Source: Leucobacter soli (GTDB lineage Bacteria > Actinomycetota > Actinomycetes > Actinomycetales > Microbacteriaceae). Taken from it: 64,000 bases of DNA. Of this stretch, positions 1 to 8,701 are shown piece by piece (the first letter of the stretch is position 1; every line of letters begins with the position of its first letter). The DNA lies in contig NZ_CAJVAP010000011.1 in the NCBI RefSeq assembly GCF_910593785.1, positions 1 through 64,000 on the forward strand, written 5' to 3'. The notes below the pieces were generated by a model. That model saw only the letters and a program-made list of their open reading frames with translations. It had not been told where the DNA came from and ran no database searches. The position numbers and the translations under genes were made by a program.

Positions 1-563
1 GGCGGACGCGGGCAGGGTAGGCGGAGGTGGATGGGCGCAGGCGGCGCGGGCGGAGGTGGGCACGTGTACCGATCACGAGCCCGCACCGCCCAGCCGCTAC
101 TGCCCGCGCCCGGATCCGGGCTTTCGCGGTCTGCATCATCACTTCGAGATCGAGAGCGGTGTGCGCGGAACCAACATGCGCCACGATGCGACGCACGCCA
201 CGCTCTTTCGACGAGATCTGCGCCGCAGTCGCTCCCGACGCGGTCCGCACGCGACGCACGAATTGACCCATACAGACAGCGGACGAACCTCGCCCGTTCG
301 TGACCCGCTACCCGAGAAACTTCCGCATAATCACGCCGATCCCGACACCCAAAACGCCGAAATCAAAGAAAACCGGTCAACTCAGGTCCTACGATCAGGA
401 GGGCGCACTCGTCGCCAGCGTTGCGCAGGAGTCGATGATCCGCCAACCAGACGGATCCTGAGCGGGCCCGCGATCACTCGCGCTGGTCATTTGCGCGGAT
501 CACCCCGCTGGTCGCTCGCGGCGATCATTTACGCGGAGCACCCGCGCTAGTGGCTCGCGCCGT
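1..563. other. Left edge with no convincing gene
   Basis: Overlapping reading frames cover much of this stretch, but none has a recognisable domain, a good ribosome site or the strong third-position GC bias of the neighbouring genes. The first 120 bases are very G-rich on the + strand. From about 463 to 575 there are three degenerate copies of a 25-39 bp unit built around GCTGGTC...ATTT(G/A)CGCGGA.CACCC, running into the end of holA. It may be the remnant of a decayed gene or repeat. I see no RNA gene here. Confidence 0.4.
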
Positions 564-1574
564 TCACCCGCGCCCGCGCCGCGCGACGAAGAGTACATAG
601 CGTTCGAGCGCATACTCCGGGTCGCGGCTCCCGCCCTTGAGGAGCCATTCGGTCTCGGCGGCCAGATCGATCGCCCGCGCGAGGTCGGCCTCGCGCCAGC
701 CCCGGGTCTCCCGCTGGGCCCGCTCGACCTGCCAGGGTGCCATCCCGAACCGCTTGGCGAACTGCCCGCCCGCCCCCTGCGCGCCGAACACGCGGGCCAT
801 CGCGCGCACCTTCATGTTGAGCGCGGCGAGCAGCGGGATCGGATCGGTGCCCGCGAGCAAGGCCTGTCGCAGCAGCAGCAGCGCCTCGCCCGCGTTGCCG
901 GCCGTCGCCGCATCCGCCATTTTGAACGCACCGGCCTCGACGCGCCCCTCGGTCGCGCGCACCACGTCGTCCTCGCTGAGCCTGGTCCCCCGATCCGACA
1001 CCAGCTGCTCGATGGCCCCGGCCAGCTCGCCCAGCCCGCTCCCGTAGGCCGCGACGAGCGCACGCACCGCGGCGGCGGGGATCTGAGCGCCCAACCTCCG
1101 GAACTCGGCTTGGGCGAAGCCGATCCGCTCCGCGTCCTTCTTCAACTCCGCGCACGGCACCTCGACGGCGCCGAGCGCGTGCCCCGGGGCGCCGCGCACC
1201 GCGTCGAGCAGCGCTTTGCCGCGCTGCCCTCCGGCGTGGCGAAGGACGAGCGTCGTGTCGTCCGCGGGCTGTTCGAGGTAGCGCTTCGCGTCGTCGATGA
1301 AGGCGTCGCTCGATTTCTCGACGCCCGTGACGCGGATGAGCCGCGGCTCGGCGAAGAGCGAGGGGCTGGCGATGGTGAAGAGCTCGCCCGCGGTATAGCC
1401 GGACGCATCCACGTCGTGGATCTCGATCGACGGGTCCGCGCTGCGCAGTGTCTCGCGGATCGTGCGTGCGGCACGATCGGCGAGGAACTGCTCCGGTCCG
1501 CTGATCAGCACCACAGGGGCCGGGCGCGCCTCGTCGTATCCGAGTTGCGCGATCTTCGCCTTGCCCACTGCCAC
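564..1574 (-). CDS. holA: DNA polymerase III delta subunit
   Basis: Clamp-loader subunit that opens the beta sliding clamp during replication. The 336-residue length fits the family. The N-terminal half (about 20-170) has the loader fold, with a line like 'VVLISGPEQFLADRA' where the P-loop lies in relatives. The C-terminal half is the helical collar ('LLLLRQALLAGTDPIPLLAAL'). The GTG start at 1574 lies inside the 3' end of comEC (70-base overlap). It is preceded by TAGAGT (reverse of 1581-1586) at 6 bases, so it may have its own promoter and a leaderless message. A second in-frame GTG lies at 1568. The comEA-comEC-holA order is common in bacteria. Confidence 0.93.
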   Translation of the reverse strand: MAVGKAKIAQLGYDEARPAPVVLISGPEQFLADRAARTIRETLRSADPSIEIHDVDASGYTAGELFTIASPSLFAEPRLIRVTGVEKSSDAFIDDAKRYLEQPADDTTLVLRHAGGQRGKALLDAVRGAPGHALGAVEVPCAELKKDAERIGFAQAEFRRLGAQIPAAAVRALVAAYGSGLGELAGAIEQLVSDRGTRLSEDDVVRATEGRVEAGAFKMADAATAGNAGEALLLLRQALLAGTDPIPLLAALNMKVRAMARVFGAQGAGGQFAKRFGMAPWQVERAQRETRGWREADLARAIDLAAETEWLLKGGSRDPEYALERYVLFVARRGRG

Positions 1575-4087
1575 GCCTCTACTCTAGGGCTGCCGACCGA
1601 CATCCGGCTCCGACCCTCCGGAGGAGGTTCCCCGGCCCGCTCGACCCACGGCGACAACCCTCCGCCCTCATCGGGGACGAGTGCGATCGCTCCGTGAAGG
1701 TCGGTCCGCAGAACGCGCGCGCCGGCACGGGACAAGGTCGCCAGCGCATCCCCGTTCGGGTGCCCGTAGCCATTGCCGGCACCGACGGACACCAGCGCCC
1801 AGCCCGCGCCGACCGCACTCGGGAGCCGTGCATCCTGGTCCCGCGAACCGTGGTGCGCGACCTTCAGCACCTCGGCCCGCAGATCCGTTCCGACCTCCAG
1901 CAGACGGCTCTGCTCCTCGAGACCGGTATCGGCGAGCATCAGCACCCGCGCCTGGCCGGCATCCACGAGGAGCACCAGACTCGCGGCGTTCGTGTCCGTC
2001 GGCGCCCCGCCATGGTTCGGCGCCAGGACGCGCCACGCCAGTCCACCCGCGCCGCCGCGATCGCCTGCACCGCCGATCCGCGTCGGGACACCGGCCGCCT
2101 CCAGCTGCCGCACGACGGCGCGCAGCTCCGTGCGCTCCCCGGCGACCGTCGGCGAGATGAGCGCCGCGTCGATCCTGTCGGAGATGGCGGGCAGCGCTCC
2201 GACGTGATCGCGATCGTCATGGGTGAGGACGAGCAGTGCGATCCGTTCGACGCCGAAGCGTTCGAGGCAGGCGTCCAGAAGCCGCGGATCGTCGCCCGTG
2301 TCGACCAGCACCGTGAGTTCGGGATGCGCGGGGTCCCGTAGCAGGACGGCGTCGCCCTGACCGACGTCGCAGGCCACGATCGCCCACCCCCTCGGCGTCG
2401 CCGCTCGCTCGCCGACGGGCACGACGAGCACGACCCCGAGGAGGAGGCCCGCAGAGCTCGCGGCGAGCCCCGCGGCGACGGCCCGGACCGCGCGCGGAGT
2501 CCGCTCCGCCGCCTGCCAGGGCCGGCGCGGAGGAGCCCGACGGCCGCCCGGCACGGAGAGGAACCCCCGACGCAGCCCCCAGGCGAGACCGGCCATCGCC
2601 TCGCAGCCTGCGAGCAGCAGCGCTCCAGGCCAGCCCTCGGGCCAGTGCCAACGCGCCAGCGGCATCGCCGCGGCGAGGTGCGCGGCGGAGGCGACCCACC
2701 GCGCCGGCAGACTCGCGAGAAGGACCGCCATGCCGCCGAGCGCTTCGTCGATCGGGAGGAGGAGCAGGCCGAGGAGGCCGATGCCCGTGCCGAACGGAGC
2801 CGCTGGACCGGCGACGACGTTGGCGAGCACACCGATGGCCGGGATCCCCGGTTGCAGCAGGAGGAGCAGCGGACCGCAGGCGATCTGCGCCGCGACGGCC
2901 ACCGACACCGCGAGGGCCAGCCACTGCGGAAGCCACGCTCGACGATGCAGCGCTCCGGAGATCGGCGCCGCGAGCAGCAGGATGCCAGCGGTCGCGGCGA
3001 CCGAGAGCGAGAACCCAGGCTGCAGCGCCTGCCAGGGGTCCGCGCCGAGCAGGACGAGCATCGCGAGGCCCAGAGCGGGCGGGGCGACCGCGCGCTTCCC
3101 TCCGAAACCCGAGACGAGCAGCACGGCAGCCATCACCGCCGCGCGCTGCACGCTCGCGTCCGGGCCCACCAGCACCACGAATCCGCCCAGCCCGATGCCC
3201 GCGCAGACCGTGCGTACGCGGCGGCCGACGCCCACCAGTGCCAGCATGCGGACGACGGCACCCGTCACCAGGGCGCAGTTCGCTCCGGAGACCGCGGTGA
3301 GATGCGTGAGCGAGCTCTCTTGCATCGCCGCATCGAGCGCATCGGTGACGAGCGAGGTGTCGCCGACGGCGAAGCCCGGAACGAGCTCAGCACCCGGCTG
3401 GCGGACGGCGGCCGCGCGAAGCCCGGCTCGGAGTTCGCTTGCGAGCACGCCCAGCCCCGCCCGCGCGGAATCGGGTTCCGCAAGCACCGCGGTGTCGACA
3501 CGGATCGCGTAGGCCGCACCTCCCGGAGGGAGTCGGCTCGTCACCCCGCGAACGCGCAGTTCGCGGCCGGGCGCCCAGCCCGCATCCGAGGTTTCGGAGA
3601 GCCAGAGCAGCACCGGCACCCGCCCCCGCGGCACGATCGCCTCAGCCCGCACCCAGGCGCGTGAGGCGCCGTCCGATCCGCTGCACCTGGGGAATCCTGC
3701 GAGCTCGACTCGGAACTCGATGGCGGCAGCCGCGTCCGCCGCCTGCGCGAGGTCCGTGTCCTCTCGCGCATGCTCCTGGGAGACGATCCTCGCAGCGACA
3801 ACCACCAGCATCGTGCAGAGGAGGATCGACGCGCCTATGGCTCTCGGCCGGATTCCCGCAGCCGTGCGCACGGATGTCCGAGTGATGACCGCGGTCGACA
3901 CCAGCAGCGTGCCGCTGAGCAGCGCTGCGACGAGCACCCAGCGAGCGGTGCCGGGCACGGCGACCGACCAGGCCGCCATGCCCCACGTGACGAACGCGGG
4001 AAGCAGAAGGCGCCAGGTCCCCGGCGGAGAACGCTGCACGGGTGCCGGAGCGTCCGTGCCGCGACCGGCGCCGCGTTCGCGCCTCAT
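1505..4087 (-). CDS. comEC: ComEC/Rec2 DNA-uptake channel protein
   Basis: Membrane channel thought to pass single-stranded DNA into the cytoplasm during transformation. Of 860 residues, the first 110 carry hydrophobic segments, about 220-520 is the polytopic competence domain, and about 570-800 is a metallo-beta-lactamase-like domain with 'THDDRDHVG' and 'HHGSRDQD', the expected metal-binding signatures. The start overlaps the comEA stop by ATGA, so translation is coupled. The arginine-rich last 25 residues overlap holA and look unlike the family; the functional protein may end near 'LVPDEGG'. Natural competence is not shown by this alone. Confidence 0.93.
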   Translation of the reverse strand: MRRERGAGRGTDAPAPVQRSPPGTWRLLLPAFVTWGMAAWSVAVPGTARWVLVAALLSGTLLVSTAVITRTSVRTAAGIRPRAIGASILLCTMLVVVAARIVSQEHAREDTDLAQAADAAAAIEFRVELAGFPRCSGSDGASRAWVRAEAIVPRGRVPVLLWLSETSDAGWAPGRELRVRGVTSRLPPGGAAYAIRVDTAVLAEPDSARAGLGVLASELRAGLRAAAVRQPGAELVPGFAVGDTSLVTDALDAAMQESSLTHLTAVSGANCALVTGAVVRMLALVGVGRRVRTVCAGIGLGGFVVLVGPDASVQRAAVMAAVLLVSGFGGKRAVAPPALGLAMLVLLGADPWQALQPGFSLSVAATAGILLLAAPISGALHRRAWLPQWLALAVSVAVAAQIACGPLLLLLQPGIPAIGVLANVVAGPAAPFGTGIGLLGLLLLPIDEALGGMAVLLASLPARWVASAAHLAAAMPLARWHWPEGWPGALLLAGCEAMAGLAWGLRRGFLSVPGGRRAPPRRPWQAAERTPRAVRAVAAGLAASSAGLLLGVVLVVPVGERAATPRGWAIVACDVGQGDAVLLRDPAHPELTVLVDTGDDPRLLDACLERFGVERIALLVLTHDDRDHVGALPAISDRIDAALISPTVAGERTELRAVVRQLEAAGVPTRIGGAGDRGGAGGLAWRVLAPNHGGAPTDTNAASLVLLVDAGQARVLMLADTGLEEQSRLLEVGTDLRAEVLKVAHHGSRDQDARLPSAVGAGWALVSVGAGNGYGHPNGDALATLSRAGARVLRTDLHGAIALVPDEGGGLSPWVERAGEPPPEGRSRMSVGSPRVEAWQWARRRSRNSDTTRRARPLWC

Positions 4088-4980
4088 ACGCGCACCCGGT
4101 CCCGGAACCCCTCGAGCGTCTTCGCACCTATCCCCGAGACCTGCAGCAGCTGATCGACGCTCTCGAACCGGCCATGCGCCTCACGCCACTCGATGATCCG
4201 CCGCGCCAATGCGGGACCGATGCGCGGCAGCTGCTCCAGTGCGCTCGCATCCGCGAGGTTCAGGTCGATGGGTGCGCCGTCCGAGGTGGAGCCGCCGCCG
4301 ACCGCGCTCGAACCGGCTGCCCCGCCGCCGGCCGCATCGCCGCCGGCTGCATCGCTGCCACCCGAACCTGCGGCTCCCGAACCGGCCCGCGTACTCACGA
4401 CGATCTGCTCGCCGTCGAGCACTGGCCGCGCCAGGTTCAGCCGCGACAGCGCCGCCGAGCTCGTCGCCCCGCCCGCTGCCTCGATGGCGTCCTGCACGCG
4501 CGCGCCGGAGGGCAGTTCGACCACCCCGGGCTCCCGCACCTTACCCACGACGTGCACGAGCACCATCGCGGCAGCGGAGCCGTCAGATGCCCCCACCGAT
4601 GCCGGGTCGTCCGTCGCCCCGGGAAGCAGCCCGGCGCCGTCCGATTCCGCCGCTCCCTCTGACCCGAACTGCGCAGTCTCGGCCTCCCCGCCGGTGTCGG
4701 GGACGTGCGACCGCAGCAGTGCGATGACGACGACCGCGCCGACGGCCAGGGCGAAGAGCACCGTGCCGACCGCCGCAGGCACGCCGACGGCGGCGAGAAC
4801 GCGGTCTCGGAATCGCGGCGGCGGGCGCCAGTCGAGCGGCACGGGCGGCTCTTCGCCGGGGTACGGGCCCCACAGCCGCCGCGATCCGGCATCGTTCGGG
4901 CTCCAGGGCGCGAGCCGGCCGGAAGCGCGCTCCTCGGCGCCGTCCTCGGTGCGACCTTCGGGGCGGTACAGGGTGGACAT
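4084..4980 (-). CDS. comEA: ComEA-like DNA-binding competence protein
   Basis: Membrane-anchored receptor for DNA. The 298-residue protein has a charged cytoplasmic N-terminus, one membrane helix (about 63-91), an SLBB-like domain ('VHVVGKVREPGVVELPSG'), a linker of Ala/Gly/Ser pentads, and a C-terminal double helix-hairpin-helix ('LNLADASALEQLPRIGPALARRI', shown in part). The linker DNA (about 4309-4389) is a degenerate 15-bp tandem repeat. The start is ATG at 4980. Reading leftward, TAGCCT (4992-4987) lies 6 bases before it, so the mRNA is probably leaderless. It is the first gene of comEA-comEC. Confidence 0.92.
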   Translation of the reverse strand: MSTLYRPEGRTEDGAEERASGRLAPWSPNDAGSRRLWGPYPGEEPPVPLDWRPPPRFRDRVLAAVGVPAAVGTVLFALAVGAVVVIALLRSHVPDTGGEAETAQFGSEGAAESDGAGLLPGATDDPASVGASDGSAAAMVLVHVVGKVREPGVVELPSGARVQDAIEAAGGATSSAALSRLNLARPVLDGEQIVVSTRAGSGAAGSGGSDAAGGDAAGGGAAGSSAVGGGSTSDGAPIDLNLADASALEQLPRIGPALARRIIEWREAHGRFESVDQLLQVSGIGAKTLEGFRDRVRV

Positions 4981-4986
4981 GGAGCC

Positions 4987-4992
4987 AGGCTA
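4987..4992 (-). promoter_or_regulatory. Leaderless promoter of comEA (-10)
   Basis: Reverse-strand TAGCCT ends 6 bases before the comEA ATG, with no ribosome site between. This is one example of the TANNNT-N6/7-start pattern seen at a dozen genes in the window. Confidence 0.5.
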
Positions 4993-5089
4993 GGCGGACG
5001 AATGCGCCGGCGATCGGCCGGAGGCCGGATCTGTGGAGAGCTCGGCGGATCCCCGGCGAATGCCGAGATGTGAGCGCCGGATCCTTCGG

Positions 5090-6436
5090 TCAGTCGAAGA
5101 GCCGCTGGCCCAGGAACTCCCCCGGCCCGACACCGCCCGGCACCGCCCAGAGTCCCGAGCCGATGTGCCGGATGTACTCGTTCAGCAGGTCCGGTTTCAG
5201 GGACTGCTGCACGCGCACGAACGCCGCCGGGTCTTTCTGGAACGAGATGAAGAAGAGCCCTGCGCCGAGTTGGCCCAGGCTGTTCGAGCCGTCCACGTAG
5301 TTGTACCCGCGGCGCAGGAGGCGGATCCCGTCGTTCTGCGACGGATGCGCCAGCCGCACGTGCGCGGCGATGTCGATGGCCGGCTCCCCGCCGGTCAGCG
5401 CGGCCAGGTCGGGATCTGCGAACTCGCCGCCGCCGGTCAGCGGCTCGCCCACGAGCTTCGTCCGCCCGATGATCCGCTCCTGCTCGTCGAGCGAGGCCCG
5501 GTCCCAGGTCTCGATCGTCATCAGGATCTTGCGGGCCACCAGGTAGCTGCCGCCGCGCAGCCATTCGGGGCCATCGTCGCCGACCCAGACGTGCGCATCG
5601 AGGTCGGCGGCCTCATCCGACATGATGTTCATCGTGCCGTCCTTGAAGCCGAAGAGATTGCGCGGCGTGTCCTGCTCGCGCGAGGTCGACGCGGTGCGCC
5701 CGAAGCCGAGCTGACTCCAGGCGAGGCGCGCCCGCCCCATCCCGATCCGGGTCAGGTTGCGGATCGCGTGCACCGCGACCTGCGGGTCGTCGGCGCAGGC
5801 CTGCACGCACAGATCGCCGCCGCTCTGAGCCGCCTCAAGGAGGTCGAATGCGAAGGAGGGCAGCGGCTCGAAGGCGTCGGGAAGGCGATGCCGGATGCCG
5901 AACGGATCGTCGGCCCCCTCCGTCCTGCCGGTGAAGAGCTCCCGGCCGAGACCGATCGTGAGGGTCAGATGACCGGCGTTCAGCCCTTCTGCTTCACCGG
6001 TGTCATCGGGAGGCAGCAGCGCGTTCGAGGGCTCGAGCCCGGTGCCGATGGCGAGACCCTGCGTCAGGATCTCGGCGGCCTCGGTCCAGTCCCTCAGCAG
6101 CGAGACGAGTTCGTCTCGGCCGGCGCCGTCCACCATCTTGAAGGCCGCGAAGTGCAGCCGATCCTGCGCCGGCGTGACGATGCCGGCCTGGTGCTCGCCC
6201 CGGAAGGGGACGATCCCGGATCGTCCGCCGCTCGCTGTGCCGCTGCCGGATCCGCTCCCGGCGAGCAGCGCTCCCCCGATCGCACCGGCGGTCAGGCCCG
6301 CAGCCCCGGCGCCGAACGCGCCGAAGAGCGCGCGCCGCGACGGGCGCGGGGTGGCGGAGGCCGAAGCCTCCGGATCCCCCGCGCCCGTCGCGCCCTCGTC
6401 CGGGACGACGCCATCGGCGTCGGCGTGAGCGGTCAT
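5090..6436 (-). CDS. efeB: EfeB, Tat-exported DyP-type haem peroxidase
   Basis: Dye-decolourising peroxidase of the EfeUOB ferrous-iron importer. It is thought to oxidise Fe(II) outside the membrane, and has also been proposed to release iron from haem. The 448-residue protein has a twin-arginine signal (SRRALFG at 33-39, then a hydrophobic Gly/Ala stretch). The DyP signature GFKDG ('LFGFKDGTMN') is present, with 'AHVRLAHPSQN' for the proximal haem histidine and 'RRGYNYVDG' near the distal arginine. It starts 5 bases after efeO's stop, so it is the last gene of efeUOB. Confidence 0.95.
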   Translation of the reverse strand: MTAHADADGVVPDEGATGAGDPEASASATPRPSRRALFGAFGAGAAGLTAGAIGGALLAGSGSGSGTASGGRSGIVPFRGEHQAGIVTPAQDRLHFAAFKMVDGAGRDELVSLLRDWTEAAEILTQGLAIGTGLEPSNALLPPDDTGEAEGLNAGHLTLTIGLGRELFTGRTEGADDPFGIRHRLPDAFEPLPSFAFDLLEAAQSGGDLCVQACADDPQVAVHAIRNLTRIGMGRARLAWSQLGFGRTASTSREQDTPRNLFGFKDGTMNIMSDEAADLDAHVWVGDDGPEWLRGGSYLVARKILMTIETWDRASLDEQERIIGRTKLVGEPLTGGGEFADPDLAALTGGEPAIDIAAHVRLAHPSQNDGIRLLRRGYNYVDGSNSLGQLGAGLFFISFQKDPAAFVRVQQSLKPDLLNEYIRHIGSGLWAVPGGVGPGEFLGQRLFD

Positions 6437-6441
6437 GTCGC

Positions 6442-7644
6442 CTAGCTTGTCACTACGGCGGCGGTCAGCTGCGACATCGGCTCGCTCAGCGCGTTGAGCT
6501 TCGCCGCGAGCTCGGCTCGGGCATCGTCGTCCACCGTGTCGTAGAACACGAAGCCCTGATCGTAGGAGCCGTAGGTGTCGAGCAGAGCGAACATATCGGC
6601 GAAACGCTCGTCGAGCTGCGCGACGAGGTCGTCGGCGCTGTTCGCGAGCGCGATGCCGCGCGCGGTGTCGAAGGCGACGTAGGATCCCTCGACGTTCGCG
6701 TAGAAATCGTAGAGGTCGGTGTGCGCGAACTCGTTCTCCTCACCGGGGAGCTTGCCGTCGGGAGCGGAGACCTCGTCGAGCAGGCCCTTGGCGCCTTCCG
6801 TGATGTCGGCGAGCGTCAGGGTGAAGTCGGGCGAGGCCACCTTCTCCTTCAGCTCGGTGACATCGGCGACCAGCTGCGCGCCGAGCTCGGCCCGGTCCTC
6901 GGAGCTCAGCGGCTCCAGATCGGGGTCGCCCGGGTAGTCGCCGTTCGCCACGGCGGCATCGTTCCACAGATCCATCTCGATCCGGTGGAAGCCGGTGAAG
7001 GGGATGCCTTCCTCGTCGGCGCCGGGCTTGCGGTAGTCGATCTTCGGGTCGAGGTCGCCGAACTGCTCGGCCGTGGGCTCGATGCGCTCGTAGTTGACGC
7101 GCGCGAGCGGGAAGAGCTGCTTCGCGGTCTCGTCGTCGCCGGAGGTGTAGGCCTCGACGAACTCCTCGACCTTGGGCAGGAGCTCCTCAGTCTGAGTCTT
7201 GACGTAGGCGACGTACTGGGCGACGACCGCGTCCGCCTCGGGAGTGCTCTGCAGAGCCGCTCCGCTCACGCTGAAGGCGGTCTGGCCCACCCCGACGCCG
7301 ATCATGCCGGGCTTGCAGGCGGTGAAGTAGTCGCCGGGGCCGACCTGCACGGTGAGATCGCGCGACGCGCCGGGGGCGATGTTCTCGACCTCGCCGACGA
7401 TCGTGAGGCCGTTCTCGCCGAGCACGTAGAACTCGTTGACCTTGGTGCCCTCGTTCGTCACGGTGAAGACAAGGGTGCCGCTCTCGGCGGTCGCGGTCTC
7501 GACGGCGCAGCCGTCGTCCGAGGCCGTGACGGCGATCTGCTGCTGGGCGTCGCCGCCCGCGTTGGGCACGCAGCCGGTCAGGGCGATCGTGGCCGCGGCG
7601 AGGCTCGTCACTGCGATCGCGCCTCGGGTCGTGATGGTGGTCAC
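6442..7644 (-). CDS. efeO: EfeO, iron-binding lipoprotein of the Efe system
   Basis: Extracytoplasmic iron-binding partner of EfeU. The GTG start at 7644 forms a GTGA overlap with the efeU stop. The 400-residue protein begins with a lipoprotein signal ending in ALTGC. Next come a cupredoxin-like domain (about 35-130) and a helical M75 (imelysin-like) domain containing the metal motif HxxE in 'FHRIEMDLW'. Longer versions of this frame run into efeU and are not real. Confidence 0.95.
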   Translation of the reverse strand: MTTITTRGAIAVTSLAAATIALTGCVPNAGGDAQQQIAVTASDDGCAVETATAESGTLVFTVTNEGTKVNEFYVLGENGLTIVGEVENIAPGASRDLTVQVGPGDYFTACKPGMIGVGVGQTAFSVSGAALQSTPEADAVVAQYVAYVKTQTEELLPKVEEFVEAYTSGDDETAKQLFPLARVNYERIEPTAEQFGDLDPKIDYRKPGADEEGIPFTGFHRIEMDLWNDAAVANGDYPGDPDLEPLSSEDRAELGAQLVADVTELKEKVASPDFTLTLADITEGAKGLLDEVSAPDGKLPGEENEFAHTDLYDFYANVEGSYVAFDTARGIALANSADDLVAQLDERFADMFALLDTYGSYDQGFVFYDTVDDDARAELAAKLNALSEPMSQLTAAVVTS

Positions 7645-8543
7645 TGCTGTTCCTTTCGTACGGTGGTCGTGCGCCTTCCGTCCCTCGCCGCGTAGGACTT
7701 GACGAGGAAGAGCGGAAGGACGATGAGGAGATAGAGCGCCCAGACGATGACCTCGAGCTTGGTCATCTCCGGAGAGAAGCCGATCGTGCCCTTCAGCAGC
7801 ACGCCGAGTACGCCGTCGGGCGGGATGATGTGCGGAATCTGGAAGGCCCATGCGGCCTCGCCGAACCAGGAGGCTGCGAAGGCGCCCGCGCCGATCGGCG
7901 CCGCCATGAAGGGGCCGGGCAGCGCGCCGGCCTCCTGCAGGTCGTGGATCCCGTAGGCGGCGATGCCTGCGGCGAAGAGGATCAGCAGGACCCCGGACCA
8001 GCGGAAGAAGCGGGTGAGGTCGATGCGGAGCAGGCCCCGGTACATGGCCCAGCCGAGGAGCACCGCGACCACGACGCCGGAGACCGCCGAGAGGAATCCG
8101 AGCAGCGGCGAGATATCGCTGGCCCGAGTCGTGGCCCAGATGAAGAGCGCCGTCTCGATCCCCTCGCGCGCGACCGAGACGAAGCCGACCGCGGCGATCC
8201 CCCAGCCGCCGCCGACGAGCGCGCGATCCATCTGCTGCCGCAGGTCCTCCGACATCCCTCTCGCCATGCGCAGCATCCAGAACACCATCCAGGTGACCAT
8301 GACGACTGCGAGGAGCGACAGCAGTCCGCCGATCATCTCCTGCGCGGTGAACGACAGGCCGTACGCACCGAAGGTGAGGATGGCGCCGAGGATCAGCGAG
8401 AGGAGGATCGCTGCGGCGACGCCGACCCAGATCTTGCGCACGGCATCGCGGCACCCGACCCGATTCGCGTAGGCGAGCAGCACACCGACCACGAGGGCCG
8501 CCTCCAGGCCTTCTCGCAGGCCGATCAGCAGCGTGGCGATCAC
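7641..8543 (-). CDS. efeU: EfeU, Ftr1-type iron permease
   Basis: Inner-membrane high-affinity iron permease. About seven membrane helices carry the two REGLE-type motifs, 'REGLEAAL' near the N-terminus and 'REGIETAL' in the middle, which bind ferric iron in Ftr1 relatives. I chose the GTG at 8543 (300 residues) because GAGGGGA lies 6 bases upstream and the protein then starts with the usual 'IATLLIGLREGLEA'; an ATG at 8579 would add 12 residues. It is the first gene of efeUOB. Two abutting palindromes and one ATCAGAT-type motif lie just upstream. Confidence 0.95.
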   Translation of the reverse strand: MIATLLIGLREGLEAALVVGVLLAYANRVGCRDAVRKIWVGVAAAILLSLILGAILTFGAYGLSFTAQEMIGGLLSLLAVVMVTWMVFWMLRMARGMSEDLRQQMDRALVGGGWGIAAVGFVSVAREGIETALFIWATTRASDISPLLGFLSAVSGVVVAVLLGWAMYRGLLRIDLTRFFRWSGVLLILFAAGIAAYGIHDLQEAGALPGPFMAAPIGAGAFAASWFGEAAWAFQIPHIIPPDGVLGVLLKGTIGFSPEMTKLEVIVWALYLLIVLPLFLVKSYAARDGRRTTTVRKEQQ

Positions 8544-8571
8544 GACGGCTCCCCTCGGGTGCCATCTCGGC

Positions 8572-8606
8572 ACCAACATGTGATGTTGGTAAGGCTATCC
8601 TTACCA
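8572..8606. promoter_or_regulatory. Two abutting palindromes in the efeUOB promoter; iron-box-like
   Basis: ACCAACAT-GTG-ATGTTGGT (8572-8590) is a perfect 8-bp dyad. Sharing its last four bases is TGGTAAGG-CTAT-CCTTACCA (8587-8606), also perfect. The second has the AGG-N4-CCT core seen in two other iron-box candidates here and resembles DtxR/IdeR boxes. The position upstream of an iron importer supports iron repression. The first dyad may be a second binding site or an mRNA hairpin. Confidence 0.65.
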
Positions 8607-8624
8607 GCTAAACCTACCACATGT

Positions 8625-8635
8625 TCATCAGATGA
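8625..8635. promoter_or_regulatory. ATCTGAT-type dyad upstream of efeU
   Basis: TCATC-A-GATGA is an odd perfect palindrome. The same core occurs before hemH (10658, 10672) and in the hemA/hemE promoter (11992, 12035, 12049, 12073). It lies about 20 bases beyond the iron-box-like palindrome and 66 bases from the hemQ stop. Confidence 0.45.
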
Positions 8636-8701
8636 TTGCCGCCATCGCGATCCGCGGGTACGCACCCGAAGACGGCACCCGCGGATCCGAGAGCTCGTCT
8701 C

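Noticed and set aside
56-550. A 164-codon frame at the left edge
   Set aside because: No ribosome site, no recognised motif, overlapping frames of similar length and composition; kept only as an unassigned region.
6442-8565. A single 707-residue reading of the efeO frame through efeU
   Set aside because: The extra part is antisense-like and overlaps all of efeU. The GTG at 7644 with lipoprotein signal is clearly the efeO start.
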